Positions 27,730-36,385 of a stretch of 64,000 nt of DNA are shown here, piece by piece. The position numbers and the translations under genes are program-made. The first letter of the stretch is position 1, and each line of letters begins with the position of its first letter. The stretch lies in contig NZ_JAGGLN010000001.1 of NCBI RefSeq assembly GCF_017874455.1, forward strand, positions 186,001 through 250,000. Reading direction: 5' to 3'. Source of the stretch: Methanobacterium aggregans. Lineage in GTDB: Archaea; Methanobacteriota; Methanobacteria; Methanobacteriales; Methanobacteriaceae. The notes beneath the pieces were generated by a model. The model made no database searches, was not told where the DNA came from, and saw only the letters and a list, made by a program, of their open reading frames with translations.

Positions 27730-28830
27730 TTAGCCTTTGATTCCAAAGAGGAATCTGACCCCCTTGATCCTTCTGACCACTTCAATGGTGGCTATGGTGA
27801 ATACGAAACTCAACGCCATTGTGAGGATTACTTGGAGGGCCATCATGCTGGGTACCCATCCAATGATATAGTAGGCAAAGAGGTTGACCCATATTATGTG
27901 GAAAATGTAGATGGGGAAGGATGCTGCTGAAAGGTAGAGTGTTTTAGGGGTTTTGAATTCCAGGTAATGTTTACCCATTCCCATCACACCCAGGACTCCC
28001 AGCCACAGGATAACATTGGCGTAGAGTTTCATCAGGAATAATGATATTATCAAGGTGGATGTGGCAGCACTGGCAGCGTCTCCCGATGAACTTAGGATAG
28101 ATAATGCCATTACCACATATATCACGGTTAAAACCACAAAGGAGATGAAAAGTGGCCATCTTTTATCTTCCAGTTTTTCCTGCACACTGTCATCCGACAG
28201 TAAGAAGTAGCCGGCAAGAAAGAGTAATAAGAACTGTACTATGCTTTTATCCGGATATAAATTGAGGAAAAAGCTACCAATAGTCAGGGGGATAATCCCC
28301 AGTAATAGTTTAGGCACGGTCACTTTTTCTAGGGGTATTCTCCATTTCCCTTTTTTGTATTTCATGATAAGGGGCAGGGCCACCACGGAGATTATGAAGA
28401 GGTATAACAGGAACCATAGGGGGCCTACAATTATCCCGTTCGCCAGGTTCTCCAGGGGATGGCTGAAAATAGATAGCCAGAGGGAGGGGAAACTCCCGGT
28501 GTATCCACTGTAAAGGAAGCCAAAGTAAACACTCACGGGTATTACCAGAATAGCACCGGCCACTGTGGGGAGGAGGAGTTTTGATACTCTTTCTTTCAGG
28601 TACTGCTTTGCATCCCTCCTTTTCAGAGAATAGTAAGTGGCGATACCTGCAATGGCAAAGAGTAGTTGCATGAACCAGGGTGCGAAGGTTAAGATAAAAG
28701 CATTGGCAATACTTGAGTTGGCAACGTGGAAGTAGTATGATCCAATGCTGCTGTACATAAGTAACACATGATAGGGGAACAGGATCAAAATTATAAGCCA
28801 ACGTAGATTATCAAGATAATATTTTCTCAT
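27730..28830 (-). CDS. Membrane acyltransferase, family 3
   Basis: This 366-residue protein has about ten membrane helices. The N-terminus YYLDNLRWLIILILFPYHVL matches the acyltransferase-3 pattern (L-D-x-L-R...H) with the required histidine in the first helix. SLKRRDAKQYLKERVSKLLLP near residue 70 is the R-x-x-R-L-x-P-type loop after helix 2-3. The C-terminal helix is followed by the basic tail IKGVRFLFGIKG. Family members acetylate or otherwise acylate sugars, lipids or peptides on the cell surface. It is a single gene with its own promoter at about 28840-28900. Substrate unknown; not closely similar in sequence to the acyltransferase at 18.5 kb. Confidence 0.82.
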   Translation of the reverse strand: MRKYYLDNLRWLIILILFPYHVLLMYSSIGSYYFHVANSSIANAFILTFAPWFMQLLFAIAGIATYYSLKRRDAKQYLKERVSKLLLPTVAGAILVIPVSVYFGFLYSGYTGSFPSLWLSIFSHPLENLANGIIVGPLWFLLYLFIISVVALPLIMKYKKGKWRIPLEKVTVPKLLLGIIPLTIGSFFLNLYPDKSIVQFLLLFLAGYFLLSDDSVQEKLEDKRWPLFISFVVLTVIYVVMALSILSSSGDAASAATSTLIISLFLMKLYANVILWLGVLGVMGMGKHYLEFKTPKTLYLSAASFPIYIFHIIWVNLFAYYIIGWVPSMMALQVILTMALSFVFTIATIEVVRRIKGVRFLFGIKG

Positions 28831-29062
28831 TTTATAACTCTCCTAGTAACAAGTTTAGTAACAGATTATCTTCAAAAAGATAGAAGACCACATTTTACTC
28901 CTTATAGAAATATTGGGAGTATGTAATCCTTCTATAATTAGAATGATGCGTTTATCCATAGTAATATCTTTAGAAGTTAATATAATTTGTTATAAAATGA
29001 AAAACAAAAAATTTAATAGATTTATACACTAATATTATTTAAAACTTTATTTTAAATCATTG

Positions 29063-30430
29063 ATGAAGGCAGATTCTGCTGGGTTTTTTAAAAAGTTTAT
29101 ACAAATTAGGAGACAATTAATGCATCACTTGACATCTAAATTGGTGATTTACAAAAATATCAACAAAGATAGTATCTTGTTTAGATTATCCAATATCTGC
29201 CAACGATTTGAGGCAGAGGACTATGTGATGGAAGATCTGATTTCAGATATTTATATCGAAATCAATCGTCTGCTTGATATTTCAACGCTTTATGGCTTTG
29301 ACAAAAATTTGTGGCACAATTATCTGGCTTTTATTCTATTCATGACTGAAAACCCCTTTACCCTTGTTTCGGAAAAAGTTGGAACCAACGAAGGTACCGT
29401 AAATAAATTTGCCAGGAACGATTTTGGCATCTTCAAGCAATTGTTTGACTACGACTTTTCTAAAATAGAAAAGGAACTGGACATTGACTGCTTTACGATT
29501 ATCACGAATTATAATGCTGTGGTGAAAAGTGAACAGATCTTCAACAAGAGCGTAAGTGAAAAAGTTCAAAAACTCAGTTATGCCATTGAACAGGCTAAAG
29601 ATGACGAGGAGCTATACAAAATCGTTACAGATTTCTACAAAGCATATGGTGTTGGAGAATTGGGACTAAATAAAGCTTTTCGTATTTCAACTGATGATAA
29701 GTCCGGAATCCTTTGCCCCATCACAACGACCAGTGACATGATACTGGATGATCTGGTTGGCTATGAATCCCAAAAGAAAGAACTGGTGCAGAATACAGAA
29801 GCCTTCGTTGAAGGGCGCAAAGCAAACAACGTTCTTCTCTATGGTGATGCCGGCACTGGCAAATCTGCAAGCATAAAGGCAATCCTAAATCAGTATTACA
29901 GCCGCGGTCTCCGCATGATAGAGGTCCACAAACACGAATTCAAGGAACTACCAAAGGTCATTGCAGCCATAAAAAACAGAAACTATCGTTTTATAATTTA
30001 TATGGACGATCTGTCTTTTGAAGAGTTCGAAATTGAGTATAAATATTTGAAGGTAGTTATGGAGGGTGGTTTAGAGACAAAACCTGAAAACGTACTCATC
30101 TATGCAACATCCAACAGGCGCCATTTGATCCGGGAAACTTGGAGTGATAATTCGGATATGTCCCAGGATGAACTGCATCGTTCCGAGACTGTGAATGAAA
30201 AACTATCCCTGGCGGCGCGGTTCGGCGTGACAATTGGTTACTACAATCCCCAGAGGAAAGAATATTTCAACATAGTCACAACGCTTGCAAGGCGACACCC
30301 TGAAATCAAACTGGCAGATGAAGAACTGAGATCGGCAGCAAGTAAATGGGAAATGCGTCATGGTGGAATGTCAGGACGTACAGCACAGCAGTTCATAGAT
30401 TCATTGCTTGGAGCTCTTGATCCATCTTGA
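29063..30430 (+). CDS. DUF815-family AAA+ ATPase
   Basis: This protein of about 455 residues has an unassigned helical N-terminal half (1-215) and a DUF815-type P-loop domain. LVGYESQKKELVQNTEAFV near 231 precedes Walker A GDAGTGKSAS near 265, Walker B FIIYMDDLSFE near 312, sensor-1 LIYATSNRRHL near 346 with the family-typical R-R-H-L-I-x-E, and LAARFGVTIGYYNP near 385. DUF815 proteins are common in Firmicutes; their job is unknown. ATG 29063 has no clear binding site, whereas ATG 29120 follows AGGAG by seven bases and may be the true start. Codon usage (GCGCGG, CGCCAT) is a little richer in GC than the surroundings, which fits acquisition from bacteria. Confidence 0.85.
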   Translation: MKADSAGFFKKFIQIRRQLMHHLTSKLVIYKNINKDSILFRLSNICQRFEAEDYVMEDLISDIYIEINRLLDISTLYGFDKNLWHNYLAFILFMTENPFTLVSEKVGTNEGTVNKFARNDFGIFKQLFDYDFSKIEKELDIDCFTIITNYNAVVKSEQIFNKSVSEKVQKLSYAIEQAKDDEELYKIVTDFYKAYGVGELGLNKAFRISTDDKSGILCPITTTSDMILDDLVGYESQKKELVQNTEAFVEGRKANNVLLYGDAGTGKSASIKAILNQYYSRGLRMIEVHKHEFKELPKVIAAIKNRNYRFIIYMDDLSFEEFEIEYKYLKVVMEGGLETKPENVLIYATSNRRHLIRETWSDNSDMSQDELHRSETVNEKLSLAARFGVTIGYYNPQRKEYFNIVTTLARRHPEIKLADEELRSAASKWEMRHGGMSGRTAQQFIDSLLGALDPS

Positions 30431-30533
30431 TTCGTTTTTAGAAGATAAAATATTTCTATACAAAATATCTAATGAATGTAATTTTATTTGATGAAATTGT
30501 GACTCAAACAATTGTATTAATGTAGGTAATTCC

Positions 30534-31109
30534 ATGAGAACAGCATATCTATTGGTATTTAACGGTTTATCTGATTGGGAACCCGGCTTAGCAGTGGCTG
30601 AAATCAACAAATCACGAGATTATACTGTAAAAACAGTTGGTTTCAACGAAGACACCATAGTGACCATGGGCGGGGTTTCTATAATTCCAGATTGCACCAT
30701 TGATGAAATTGATTACAGTAATGCTGCTATTATCATTTTGCCAGGTGGAGAAATGTGGGAAAACGATCCAGTGACGGATCTGGTTCCTGTGGTTGAAAAA
30801 TTCATAAAGAAGGGTATACCCGTTGCAGCCATCTGTGGAACAACTGTTTTTTTAGCCAGACACGGATTTCTTGAGGACATCAAACACACCAGTAATGGGA
30901 AATCATACCTTCAGAACTTAGTAGGAAAATATAAGGGTAATGATCTGTACGTTAACAAGCCCTCTGTTTCTGATAATGGGATAATTACCGCCAATGGAAT
31001 TGCTTCTCTGGAATTTGCCAGAGATGTGCTTGGTGAACTTGGTGTTTATGATAAGGATACCTTAAACGTGTGGTATGATTTTTTTAAAAATCCACAGTTG
31101 AATGAATAA
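30534..31109 (+). CDS. DJ-1/PfpI-family protein (type 1 glutamine amidotransferase-like)
   Basis: This 191-residue protein has the DJ-1/PfpI fold. TAYLLVFNGLSDWEPGLA at the start includes the acidic residue (Glu 17) that faces the nucleophile. IIILPGGEMW near 66-75 and VAAICGTTVFLARHGFL near 95-111 form the nucleophile elbow, with Cys as nucleophile. Members act as deglycases, chaperones, peptidases or regulators. The YajL/PfpI branch with A-I-C-G-x-T is often annotated as putative intracellular protease or amidase. It is a single gene with GGTAATTCC before the ATG. The physiological role cannot be set from sequence. Confidence 0.85.
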   Translation: MRTAYLLVFNGLSDWEPGLAVAEINKSRDYTVKTVGFNEDTIVTMGGVSIIPDCTIDEIDYSNAAIIILPGGEMWENDPVTDLVPVVEKFIKKGIPVAAICGTTVFLARHGFLEDIKHTSNGKSYLQNLVGKYKGNDLYVNKPSVSDNGIITANGIASLEFARDVLGELGVYDKDTLNVWYDFFKNPQLNE

Positions 31110-31112
31110 CAC

Positions 31113-31216
31113 TTTTGCTTCTCATCTAAACCCCATTTTCTCCTGAACTGTAGCTTCTCTTCAGCATTCATCCAATGACTACCATCACAATATAATTTGT
31201 TATCTGATTTTTCACA
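31113..31216 (-). pseudogene. Relic of a CDGSH iron-sulfur domain gene
   Basis: The minus strand encodes CEKSDNKLYCDGSHWMNAEE and then a basic tail (FRRKWGLDEKQK). The CDGSH box at 31175-31189 plus an upstream cysteine three residues before the Ser-Asp matches the C-x-C-x2-[ST]-x3-[FY]-C-D-G-[ST]-H signature of 2Fe-2S mitoNEET-type proteins, here missing one of the first cysteines. There is no start codon upstream (stop at 31217-31219) and the frame runs into the DJ-1 gene at its other end, so it is a decayed remnant. The rest of the gap 31217-31625 is AT-rich, apart from the adhesin promoter and its binding site. Confidence 0.55.
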
Positions 31217-31625
31217 TCAACCGGTTACTTGCCTAATACAGAATGGCATCAGAGGAGTCTATTGGGAAAGGTTTGGGTACTCTCTTTTTTTTTTATATTA
31301 TGTGTTTTTGTGAATAGTTCTGTTTGTTGTGGTTGAACAGTTTTCGTGTTTATTGGATATTTTTTGTATTCATTTATCAATTTAGAGGGTAATATATCAT
31401 TTTTGTTTTCATATTCCAATTAATATATTGTAAAACTGTTTAATTTAAAGTGTTATCTCATATGGAGTTGATATTTATTGTAAATTGTTTTTATTCGCTT
31501 TAATTAGCCGTATTTTTAGGATAAAATCAGAAGTTTTATTTACTGTGAATGTATTATGTTGATTTGGATATGATACTATGATAATATTTTATCCAGAACG
31601 AGCATGAAGGAGGTGAAAAAGACCA

Positions 31626-33824
31626 ATGGAAACCAAAAACAAACAAATAATCATTAAATTTCCTTTATTATTGTTAATGTGTGTGGTGTTGTTCTCTTTT
31701 GGTGTTAGTGCTGTAAGTGCAGCTGGTACAGATAATTCCACAATCTATGTTAATACACAAGGAGATGACACATGGGATGGATTATCTCCAGTTTATAATA
31801 CTACAAGCGGGCCAAAAAAGACTATAACAAATGCCACAGGCACGGTAGCAGTAAATGGAACAGTTCACATAGCACAGGGAACCTATAATGAATCTGGAAT
31901 AAACATCAACCAGAACATGACCATCACGGGTGAAAACCAGGACAACACTATAATCAACGGACAACAAAGTGGAAACAGTATATTCTACGTAGGACCTGGA
32001 ATAACAGTTACCATAACCAACCTAACACTAAGAAACAGCACTGCATTTAATGGTGGAGCGATCTACAATCAGGGTAATTTAACAGTGACAAACTGCACAC
32101 TCACAGGCAACACTGCAACAAATTATGGTGGAGCAATCTACAATGAGGGTAGTTTAACAGTTACAAATTCCACATTAACAGGCAACACCGCAAGTAATGG
32201 TGGAGCAATTACTAATATGAATGGTAATTTAACAGTAACAAGCACCATAATTAACAACAACGTAGCCAATGATGGTGGAGCAATCAGCAATTATGGTAAT
32301 TTAACAGTAACAAACTCCCTAATTAACAACAACAGTGCAGCATCTTACGGTGGAGCCATAGAAAATTATGGAACTTTAACTTTAACTAAAAGCACACTCA
32401 CAGGCAACAGTGCATCATCTTCCGGTGGAGCGATCTTCAATGCGATGATGGGTACTTCAACAGTTACAAACTGTACACTCACAGGCAACAGTGCATCATT
32501 TACCGGTGGAGCAATCTTCAATGGTGGTGGTAGTAGTGTAACAGTTACAAATTCCACACTCACAGGCAACACTGCAACAAATTATGGTGGAGCGATCTAC
32601 ACTTATGGTGATGTAAGAGTTACAAACTGCACACTTAAGAACAACACTGCAAGAAATAATGGTGGAGCAATCTGCAATGATGGAGGTAATGTAACAGTTA
32701 CAAATTCCACACTTAGTAAGAACAATGCAACAAATGGTGGAGCAATCTTCAATAGCTATTATCTTACTTTAACAGTTACAAACTGCACACTCGCAGGCAA
32801 CAGCGCAACAAATGGTGGAGCGATCTACAATCGTAACTATCAGGTTACGGTTGTTAGTTTTAGTAGTATCGTGAATAACACTGCAAGTCTTGGTAGTGCT
32901 ATTTATAATGAATATGGTGTTATAGATGCTAAGTACAATTGGTGGGGTTCTAATGATCCTGTGTGGGCAAATCTCATATATCAAATGTCAAATCCCATAA
33001 ACTGGTTATACATGACAATAAATACAACACCAACTATTATTAACAACACTCAAAGCAGTTTAGTCACAGTTAGCTTCAACAACGTCTGTGATGGCACTAC
33101 GTTTACTTCATTCGATCCTAGTACAGGTCACATACTTGATGGAACACTTGTAACCTACAGCAGTACTTTGGGAAGTTTCAATCCTGCAACCGCCACAACG
33201 GTTAATGGTATTGCAACATCAATATTCACTGCAAAACACGGAGGAACAGGTAATCTCAATGCAACTACAGATAATCAAACAGTTATGCAGCTCTTAACTG
33301 TGAATCCTGTATCGTACCTGTACTTGAACACTACAACATCCAAAAAGAACCCAACTGCTGGTGAAACCTTTATATTGACCTATAAATTGGGTAACAGTGG
33401 ACCAGATGCTGCAAGTAACGTGACCATAACCATACCTGTACCTGAGAACTTTGAAATATCCAAGATATCTGGTGATGGTAGTTGGATCTACAATGAAACG
33501 ATGAGAACGATAACCTGGACATTAGTGAACGTTCCAAAGGGTGATCCTTACCTTTACATCACAGGAAAAACCACAAGAGCAGGAGTCTACTCATTTGGTT
33601 CATCAATAACTTCAGATACCTACAACATCAACACAGAGGGCGTAACTCCATTAACCATCAATGCAGCAAGCAGTACAAATACAAACAGCACAACAGACAA
33701 CACAGCCTCAGTGAACGCAGCAAGCAACACAGTAACAATGCAGAATACAGGTATGCCAATAGCAGGACTAGTACTGGCTATTCTAGCTGTTCTTGGAGGA
33801 ATGTTCACACCAAGAAAAAAATAA
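31626..33824 (+). CDS. Cell-surface adhesin-like protein with Pmp-type GGAI repeats
   Basis: A 732-residue secreted protein preceded by a perfect GGAGGTGA (31609-31616). After a signal peptide (about 1-32, ending VSAVSAA) come a NosD-like start (DDTWDGLSP) and a parallel beta-helix of about a dozen repeats (residues 130-440). Each repeat holds T-N-x-T-L-T-G-N-x-A and G-G-A-I-[YF]-N, the GGAI signature also found in chlamydial Pmp proteins. Next come an Ig-like domain (about 470-555) and a DUF11-like domain (about 560-680; NPTAGETFILTYKLGNSGPD). The end is a Ser/Thr/Asn spacer and a membrane anchor (GLVLAILAVLGGMF) followed by RKK. It is anchored to the cell wall or membrane and probably takes part in adhesion. 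The near-identical DNA repeats invite recombination and length variation. Confidence 0.9.
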   Translation: METKNKQIIIKFPLLLLMCVVLFSFGVSAVSAAGTDNSTIYVNTQGDDTWDGLSPVYNTTSGPKKTITNATGTVAVNGTVHIAQGTYNESGININQNMTITGENQDNTIINGQQSGNSIFYVGPGITVTITNLTLRNSTAFNGGAIYNQGNLTVTNCTLTGNTATNYGGAIYNEGSLTVTNSTLTGNTASNGGAITNMNGNLTVTSTIINNNVANDGGAISNYGNLTVTNSLINNNSAASYGGAIENYGTLTLTKSTLTGNSASSSGGAIFNAMMGTSTVTNCTLTGNSASFTGGAIFNGGGSSVTVTNSTLTGNTATNYGGAIYTYGDVRVTNCTLKNNTARNNGGAICNDGGNVTVTNSTLSKNNATNGGAIFNSYYLTLTVTNCTLAGNSATNGGAIYNRNYQVTVVSFSSIVNNTASLGSAIYNEYGVIDAKYNWWGSNDPVWANLIYQMSNPINWLYMTINTTPTIINNTQSSLVTVSFNNVCDGTTFTSFDPSTGHILDGTLVTYSSTLGSFNPATATTVNGIATSIFTAKHGGTGNLNATTDNQTVMQLLTVNPVSYLYLNTTTSKKNPTAGETFILTYKLGNSGPDAASNVTITIPVPENFEISKISGDGSWIYNETMRTITWTLVNVPKGDPYLYITGKTTRAGVYSFGSSITSDTYNINTEGVTPLTINAASSTNTNSTTDNTASVNAASNTVTMQNTGMPIAGLVLAILAVLGGMFTPRKK

Positions 33825-34031
33825 ACCCCATTTAACCTTTTTTTATTCTTTTTTTTAAGGATCAAGATACTGAATTGTGCACGCAAAGAAGGAGCTTTAA
33901 TTTTGAATTCTACATTAAAAGGTGAATTACTACTTTCATAGTTGGATAATGATAACCAGAATGTCAACTATCATGTAACCTAAATTCCAATTTTTTTCTT
34001 TTCCTGTACATTCTTAGGCAACCACCAATAA

Positions 34032-34400
34032 CTATGGGGATGATTTTTTTAGCTTGTGATACCTTTTAAAACCATAGAACCATCTTATTGACCAGAGGAT
34101 GTGAAATGCAGCCCACCAGAAAATTCCAATAAAATACACAATGACCCCTAAAAAGATGTTAATAAATGCTACCAGTAAGAAAAGAATGGGATTTCTGTAA
34201 AAAAATGAGGTAACTCCAATAAATTCTTGTATACTTGATGAGAAGAGGATGGTTGGACTAACACCTATCAGGATCCATATTACTAGGGCAAAAAATCCTA
34301 TAATGATCCTTACCACGGCTCTGGCGGGTGATAACTGTTTTTCCAGCTGTGAGGATAATTCCTTCTCCTTGTTAACTCTGTCCTTTTTACTTTCTTTCAA
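34032..34400 (-). CDS. Hypothetical membrane protein, 122 aa
   Basis: This protein has a charged N-terminal segment of about 28 residues (rich in Lys and Glu), then two membrane helices (about 32-52, IIIGFFALVIWILIGVSPTIL, and 72-98, ILFLLVAFINIFLGVIVYFIG) and a basic Trp-rich tail. I do not recognise the family. It is a single leftward gene; the T-rich 3' region lies between it and the adhesin gene. Confidence 0.55.
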   Translation of the reverse strand: MKESKKDRVNKEKELSSQLEKQLSPARAVVRIIIGFFALVIWILIGVSPTILFSSSIQEFIGVTSFFYRNPILFLLVAFINIFLGVIVYFIGIFWWAAFHILWSIRWFYGFKRYHKLKKSSP

Positions 34401-34585
34401 CTAATTACACCACGATTACCTATTAAAAATCAAGGATATTGATAACCTATTTATTTTCCATCCATTGCGCTTTGTACTGAAATCATTTTTATCTAAGCAT
34501 GAAAAATAGGAAAAAAGTAGGGAAGTTTTATGATGTCCACTCACAATTCAGCCAATGGTCCCTTTAATGCCCATGAAACACCTGT

Positions 34586-34735
34586 TCAGCTTCTGAATAG
34601 GTACACTCCGTATACGAGTAGGATTACGACCATGATCCAGTACAAATACAATATGAAATTAGGTAGTGCCAGATACAGTATTGCTAACAGAACAGCCACA
34701 ACAATCATCAATAAACCAGTGTTTTTTTCGTTCAC
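34586..34735 (-). CDS. 49-residue two-helix membrane peptide
   Basis: A GTG start at 34733-34735 lies five bases after GGAGGTC (34741-34747, complement). It encodes MNEKNTGLLMIVVAVLLAIL and a second hydrophobic helix (ILYLYWIMVVILLVYGVYLF) ending R-S. The ribosome binding site, start spacing and clean hydrophobic hairpin make this a real small gene, although it is below usual length cut-offs. The overlapping rightward frame at 34530-34817 is its shadow. Similar tiny hydrophobic peptides are often membrane-stress or complex-assembly factors; no role can be given here. Confidence 0.75.
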   Translation of the reverse strand: MNEKNTGLLMIVVAVLLAILYLALPNFILYLYWIMVVILLVYGVYLFRS

Positions 34736-35161
34736 AGTTAGACCTCCAAATATCTTTAATAATATATTAGGATTGTATATGTTATATTTTTTTTGCAGAA
34801 GTTATGCTGTTCTTTAAAACTTCAAAAACCTCATTCTGGATCCATTGGGGTTAGATGTTTGCACTCATTTTCAATTAAAAAAATTTCACATCCATTTCAT
34901 TTTTTTTCCTGTTATCCATTCTGGCATACAATCACCATGATAACTATAATGAATTAGAAAGGTGTACTCAATCGTCAGTAAAATATACTAACTACAGTTT
35001 TATAGATTGGTACTAGAAAGAGTATTCTGTTAATATGAGCTTTGAAAATTTTGATGAATAACCTGTTAATGAAAAATTGAATAAAAAAAGGATAGTTTAT
35101 TTGAAAAATAAAAAATAGTTTTAAGTAAAAAAAATCAAATTTGAACTTAATTTAAGTGTAA
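34736..35161. other. Intergenic region holding a promoter-like repeat
   Basis: AT-rich sequence between two small leftward genes. Its only clear content is copy 1 of the repeat at 34971-35004 and T-rich runs. No coding frame is seen. Confidence 0.4.
34971..35004. promoter_or_regulatory. Promoter-like repeat, copy 1
   Basis: ATCGTCAG (34971-34978) and AACTACAGTTTTATA (34990-35004) are shared exactly with a second copy at 35416-35450, at almost the same spacing (19 and 20 bases). TTTTATA could serve as a TATA box for rightward transcription, but no rightward gene follows this copy. It may drive a small RNA or bind a regulator. Confidence 0.5.
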
Positions 35162-35257
35162 TTATTCTTCTACGTCAACAAGCTCGCCGTATTCAAGTTC
35201 AAGCTGGCAACCTTTAGGACCGCAGCAGAAGTGCTGTAATTCAAACTGTACTAACAC
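35162..35257 (-). CDS. 31-residue cysteine microprotein with CCGPKGC motif
   Basis: A GTG start at 35255-35257 lies four bases after a perfect GGAGGTGA (35262-35269, complement). The peptide begins MLVQFELQHFCCGPKGCQLE and ends in an acidic stretch (EYGELVDVEE). Three cysteines in C-C-x4-C form suggest a metal, cluster or thiol function. I know of no named family. The strong binding site and coding-like sequence support expression. The gene lies between two copies of a promoter-like repeat and is divergent from a Cys-containing winged-helix regulator, so it may be part of the same redox or metal response. Confidence 0.75.
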   Translation of the reverse strand: MLVQFELQHFCCGPKGCQLELEYGELVDVEE

Positions 35258-35415
35258 TATTTCACCTCCTTTGAACAAAGGATATACTCTATCAAGACTT
35301 TGAAAGAGATTTTATTATTTTTTTTTGACTGGAAACTATCTGGTTTTTTCTTAAAGAAACTTCAGAAACATTTCCTTCAACAACTTAATATTGGCCCGGT
35401 AGGTATATGTATTTG

Positions 35416-35450
35416 ATCGTCAGAAAAGTGTATCGAACTACAGTTTTATA
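35416..35450. promoter_or_regulatory. Promoter-like repeat, copy 2, with inverted repeat
   Basis: ATCGTCAG (35416-35423) and AACTACAGTTTTATA (35436-35450) repeat the upstream copy. Here GTGTAT (35428-35433) and ATACAC (35448-35453) form an inverted repeat around the core, a plausible operator. It stands about 65 bases before the winged-helix regulator gene and probably contains its TATA element, so autoregulation is possible. Confidence 0.55.
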
Positions 35451-35516
35451 CACAAAACTAACCTTTGAAGTTTATGTAGAAACCTTTATTATGGTTGTTT
35501 AATATAAAATTGAATA

Positions 35517-36293
35517 ATGAAAGCAGAAGTTGACAGTGCCACTGAGATCACTGAGTTAAAATCCAAGCTGGATCTCATGCACAGGGATATAAAGCGGATG
35601 ATGGAAAATTCCAACAAAGAATACCTTGATCTCATGCTAAAAAACCTTAAAAAGGATTTTTTAAACTGCATAACTGCCCATATTTCAGAGGACATTGAAA
35701 ACAGCCTTGAGAGGGGAATGGTTGAGAAGTGCCAGATGAGGGAAACCTGCAAATCCAAGTTCACAGAGCTTCTGGAAAGGAATGCTGACCTAATAAAACA
35801 GGATAAAGTTCCAGAGACCCAAGTAACCGAGTCCAAAGGGGAATTGAATAATTTAAGGGCTGAAGCACCCTTCAATAAATGTGATGTCTGCTTTTTGGAG
35901 GTTACAGATGTCTTTGAAAAACAGCTGAAACTCATGCGATCCCTACACATTTACAACGGGCCCGAAGAGATTAAAATGGATATATCTGACATATCAGAGG
36001 ATATTCTGGTCAGGGATGTCTTTGAACCCCTCTCAAACAGGCAGAGACTTCAGATAATGAAGGCAGTTGCAGTGGAAACCAAAACCTTCACATCCTTATC
36101 CCAGCTCACAGGATTAAGGGGAGGAAACCTTATTTTCCACATTCAAAAGCTCCTGGATAGCAATATGATAATTCAGAGACATGAACGCGGTGATTACATG
36201 ATCACAGAGAAGGGCTACAAAATCCTGAAGACAGTATCCCAAATTGGATGCATGTTTGAGGATGCTCCAGAGCCTGAAACATTAAAAGCATAA
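35517..36293 (+). CDS. Winged-helix transcriptional regulator with cysteine pairs
   Basis: This 258-residue soluble protein has a helical, probably coiled N-terminal half (1-100). Cysteines occur at C51, C72-x5-C78 and C122-x2-C125 (KCDVCF), an arrangement able to bind zinc or an iron-sulfur cluster or to form disulfides. A winged-helix DNA-binding domain covers about 165-235: EPLSNRQRLQIMKAV, LSQLTGLRGGNLIFHIQKLL (recognition helix) and RGDYMITEKGYKIL (wing). ArsR-like HTH families in methanogens have this ending. It sits directly before the ferredoxin-like gene and faces the CCGPKGC peptide gene, so it likely controls one or both. The sensed signal is inferred from the cysteines only. Confidence 0.75.
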   Translation: MKAEVDSATEITELKSKLDLMHRDIKRMMENSNKEYLDLMLKNLKKDFLNCITAHISEDIENSLERGMVEKCQMRETCKSKFTELLERNADLIKQDKVPETQVTESKGELNNLRAEAPFNKCDVCFLEVTDVFEKQLKLMRSLHIYNGPEEIKMDISDISEDILVRDVFEPLSNRQRLQIMKAVAVETKTFTSLSQLTGLRGGNLIFHIQKLLDSNMIIQRHERGDYMITEKGYKILKTVSQIGCMFEDAPEPETLKA

Positions 36294-36385
36294 TCATATG
36301 TGTGATCCAAATCATTAAAAGTATAAATTTATATAATACTTTTGTTCTATACTAATAAAACAAATGATGGGTTTAGGTGATACTC

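Noticed and set aside
27724..27930. 68-codon frame with GGAGG upstream
   Set aside because: It lies opposite the end of the acyltransferase gene and has no protein-like pattern despite the GGAGG before it.
33620..33967. 115-codon leftward frame
   Set aside because: Antisense to the end of the adhesin gene; the hydrophobic look comes from reversed Ser/Thr/Asn codons.
34530..34817. 95-codon rightward open frame
   Set aside because: It is antisense to the 49-residue membrane peptide gene, has no binding site and an unlikely composition.
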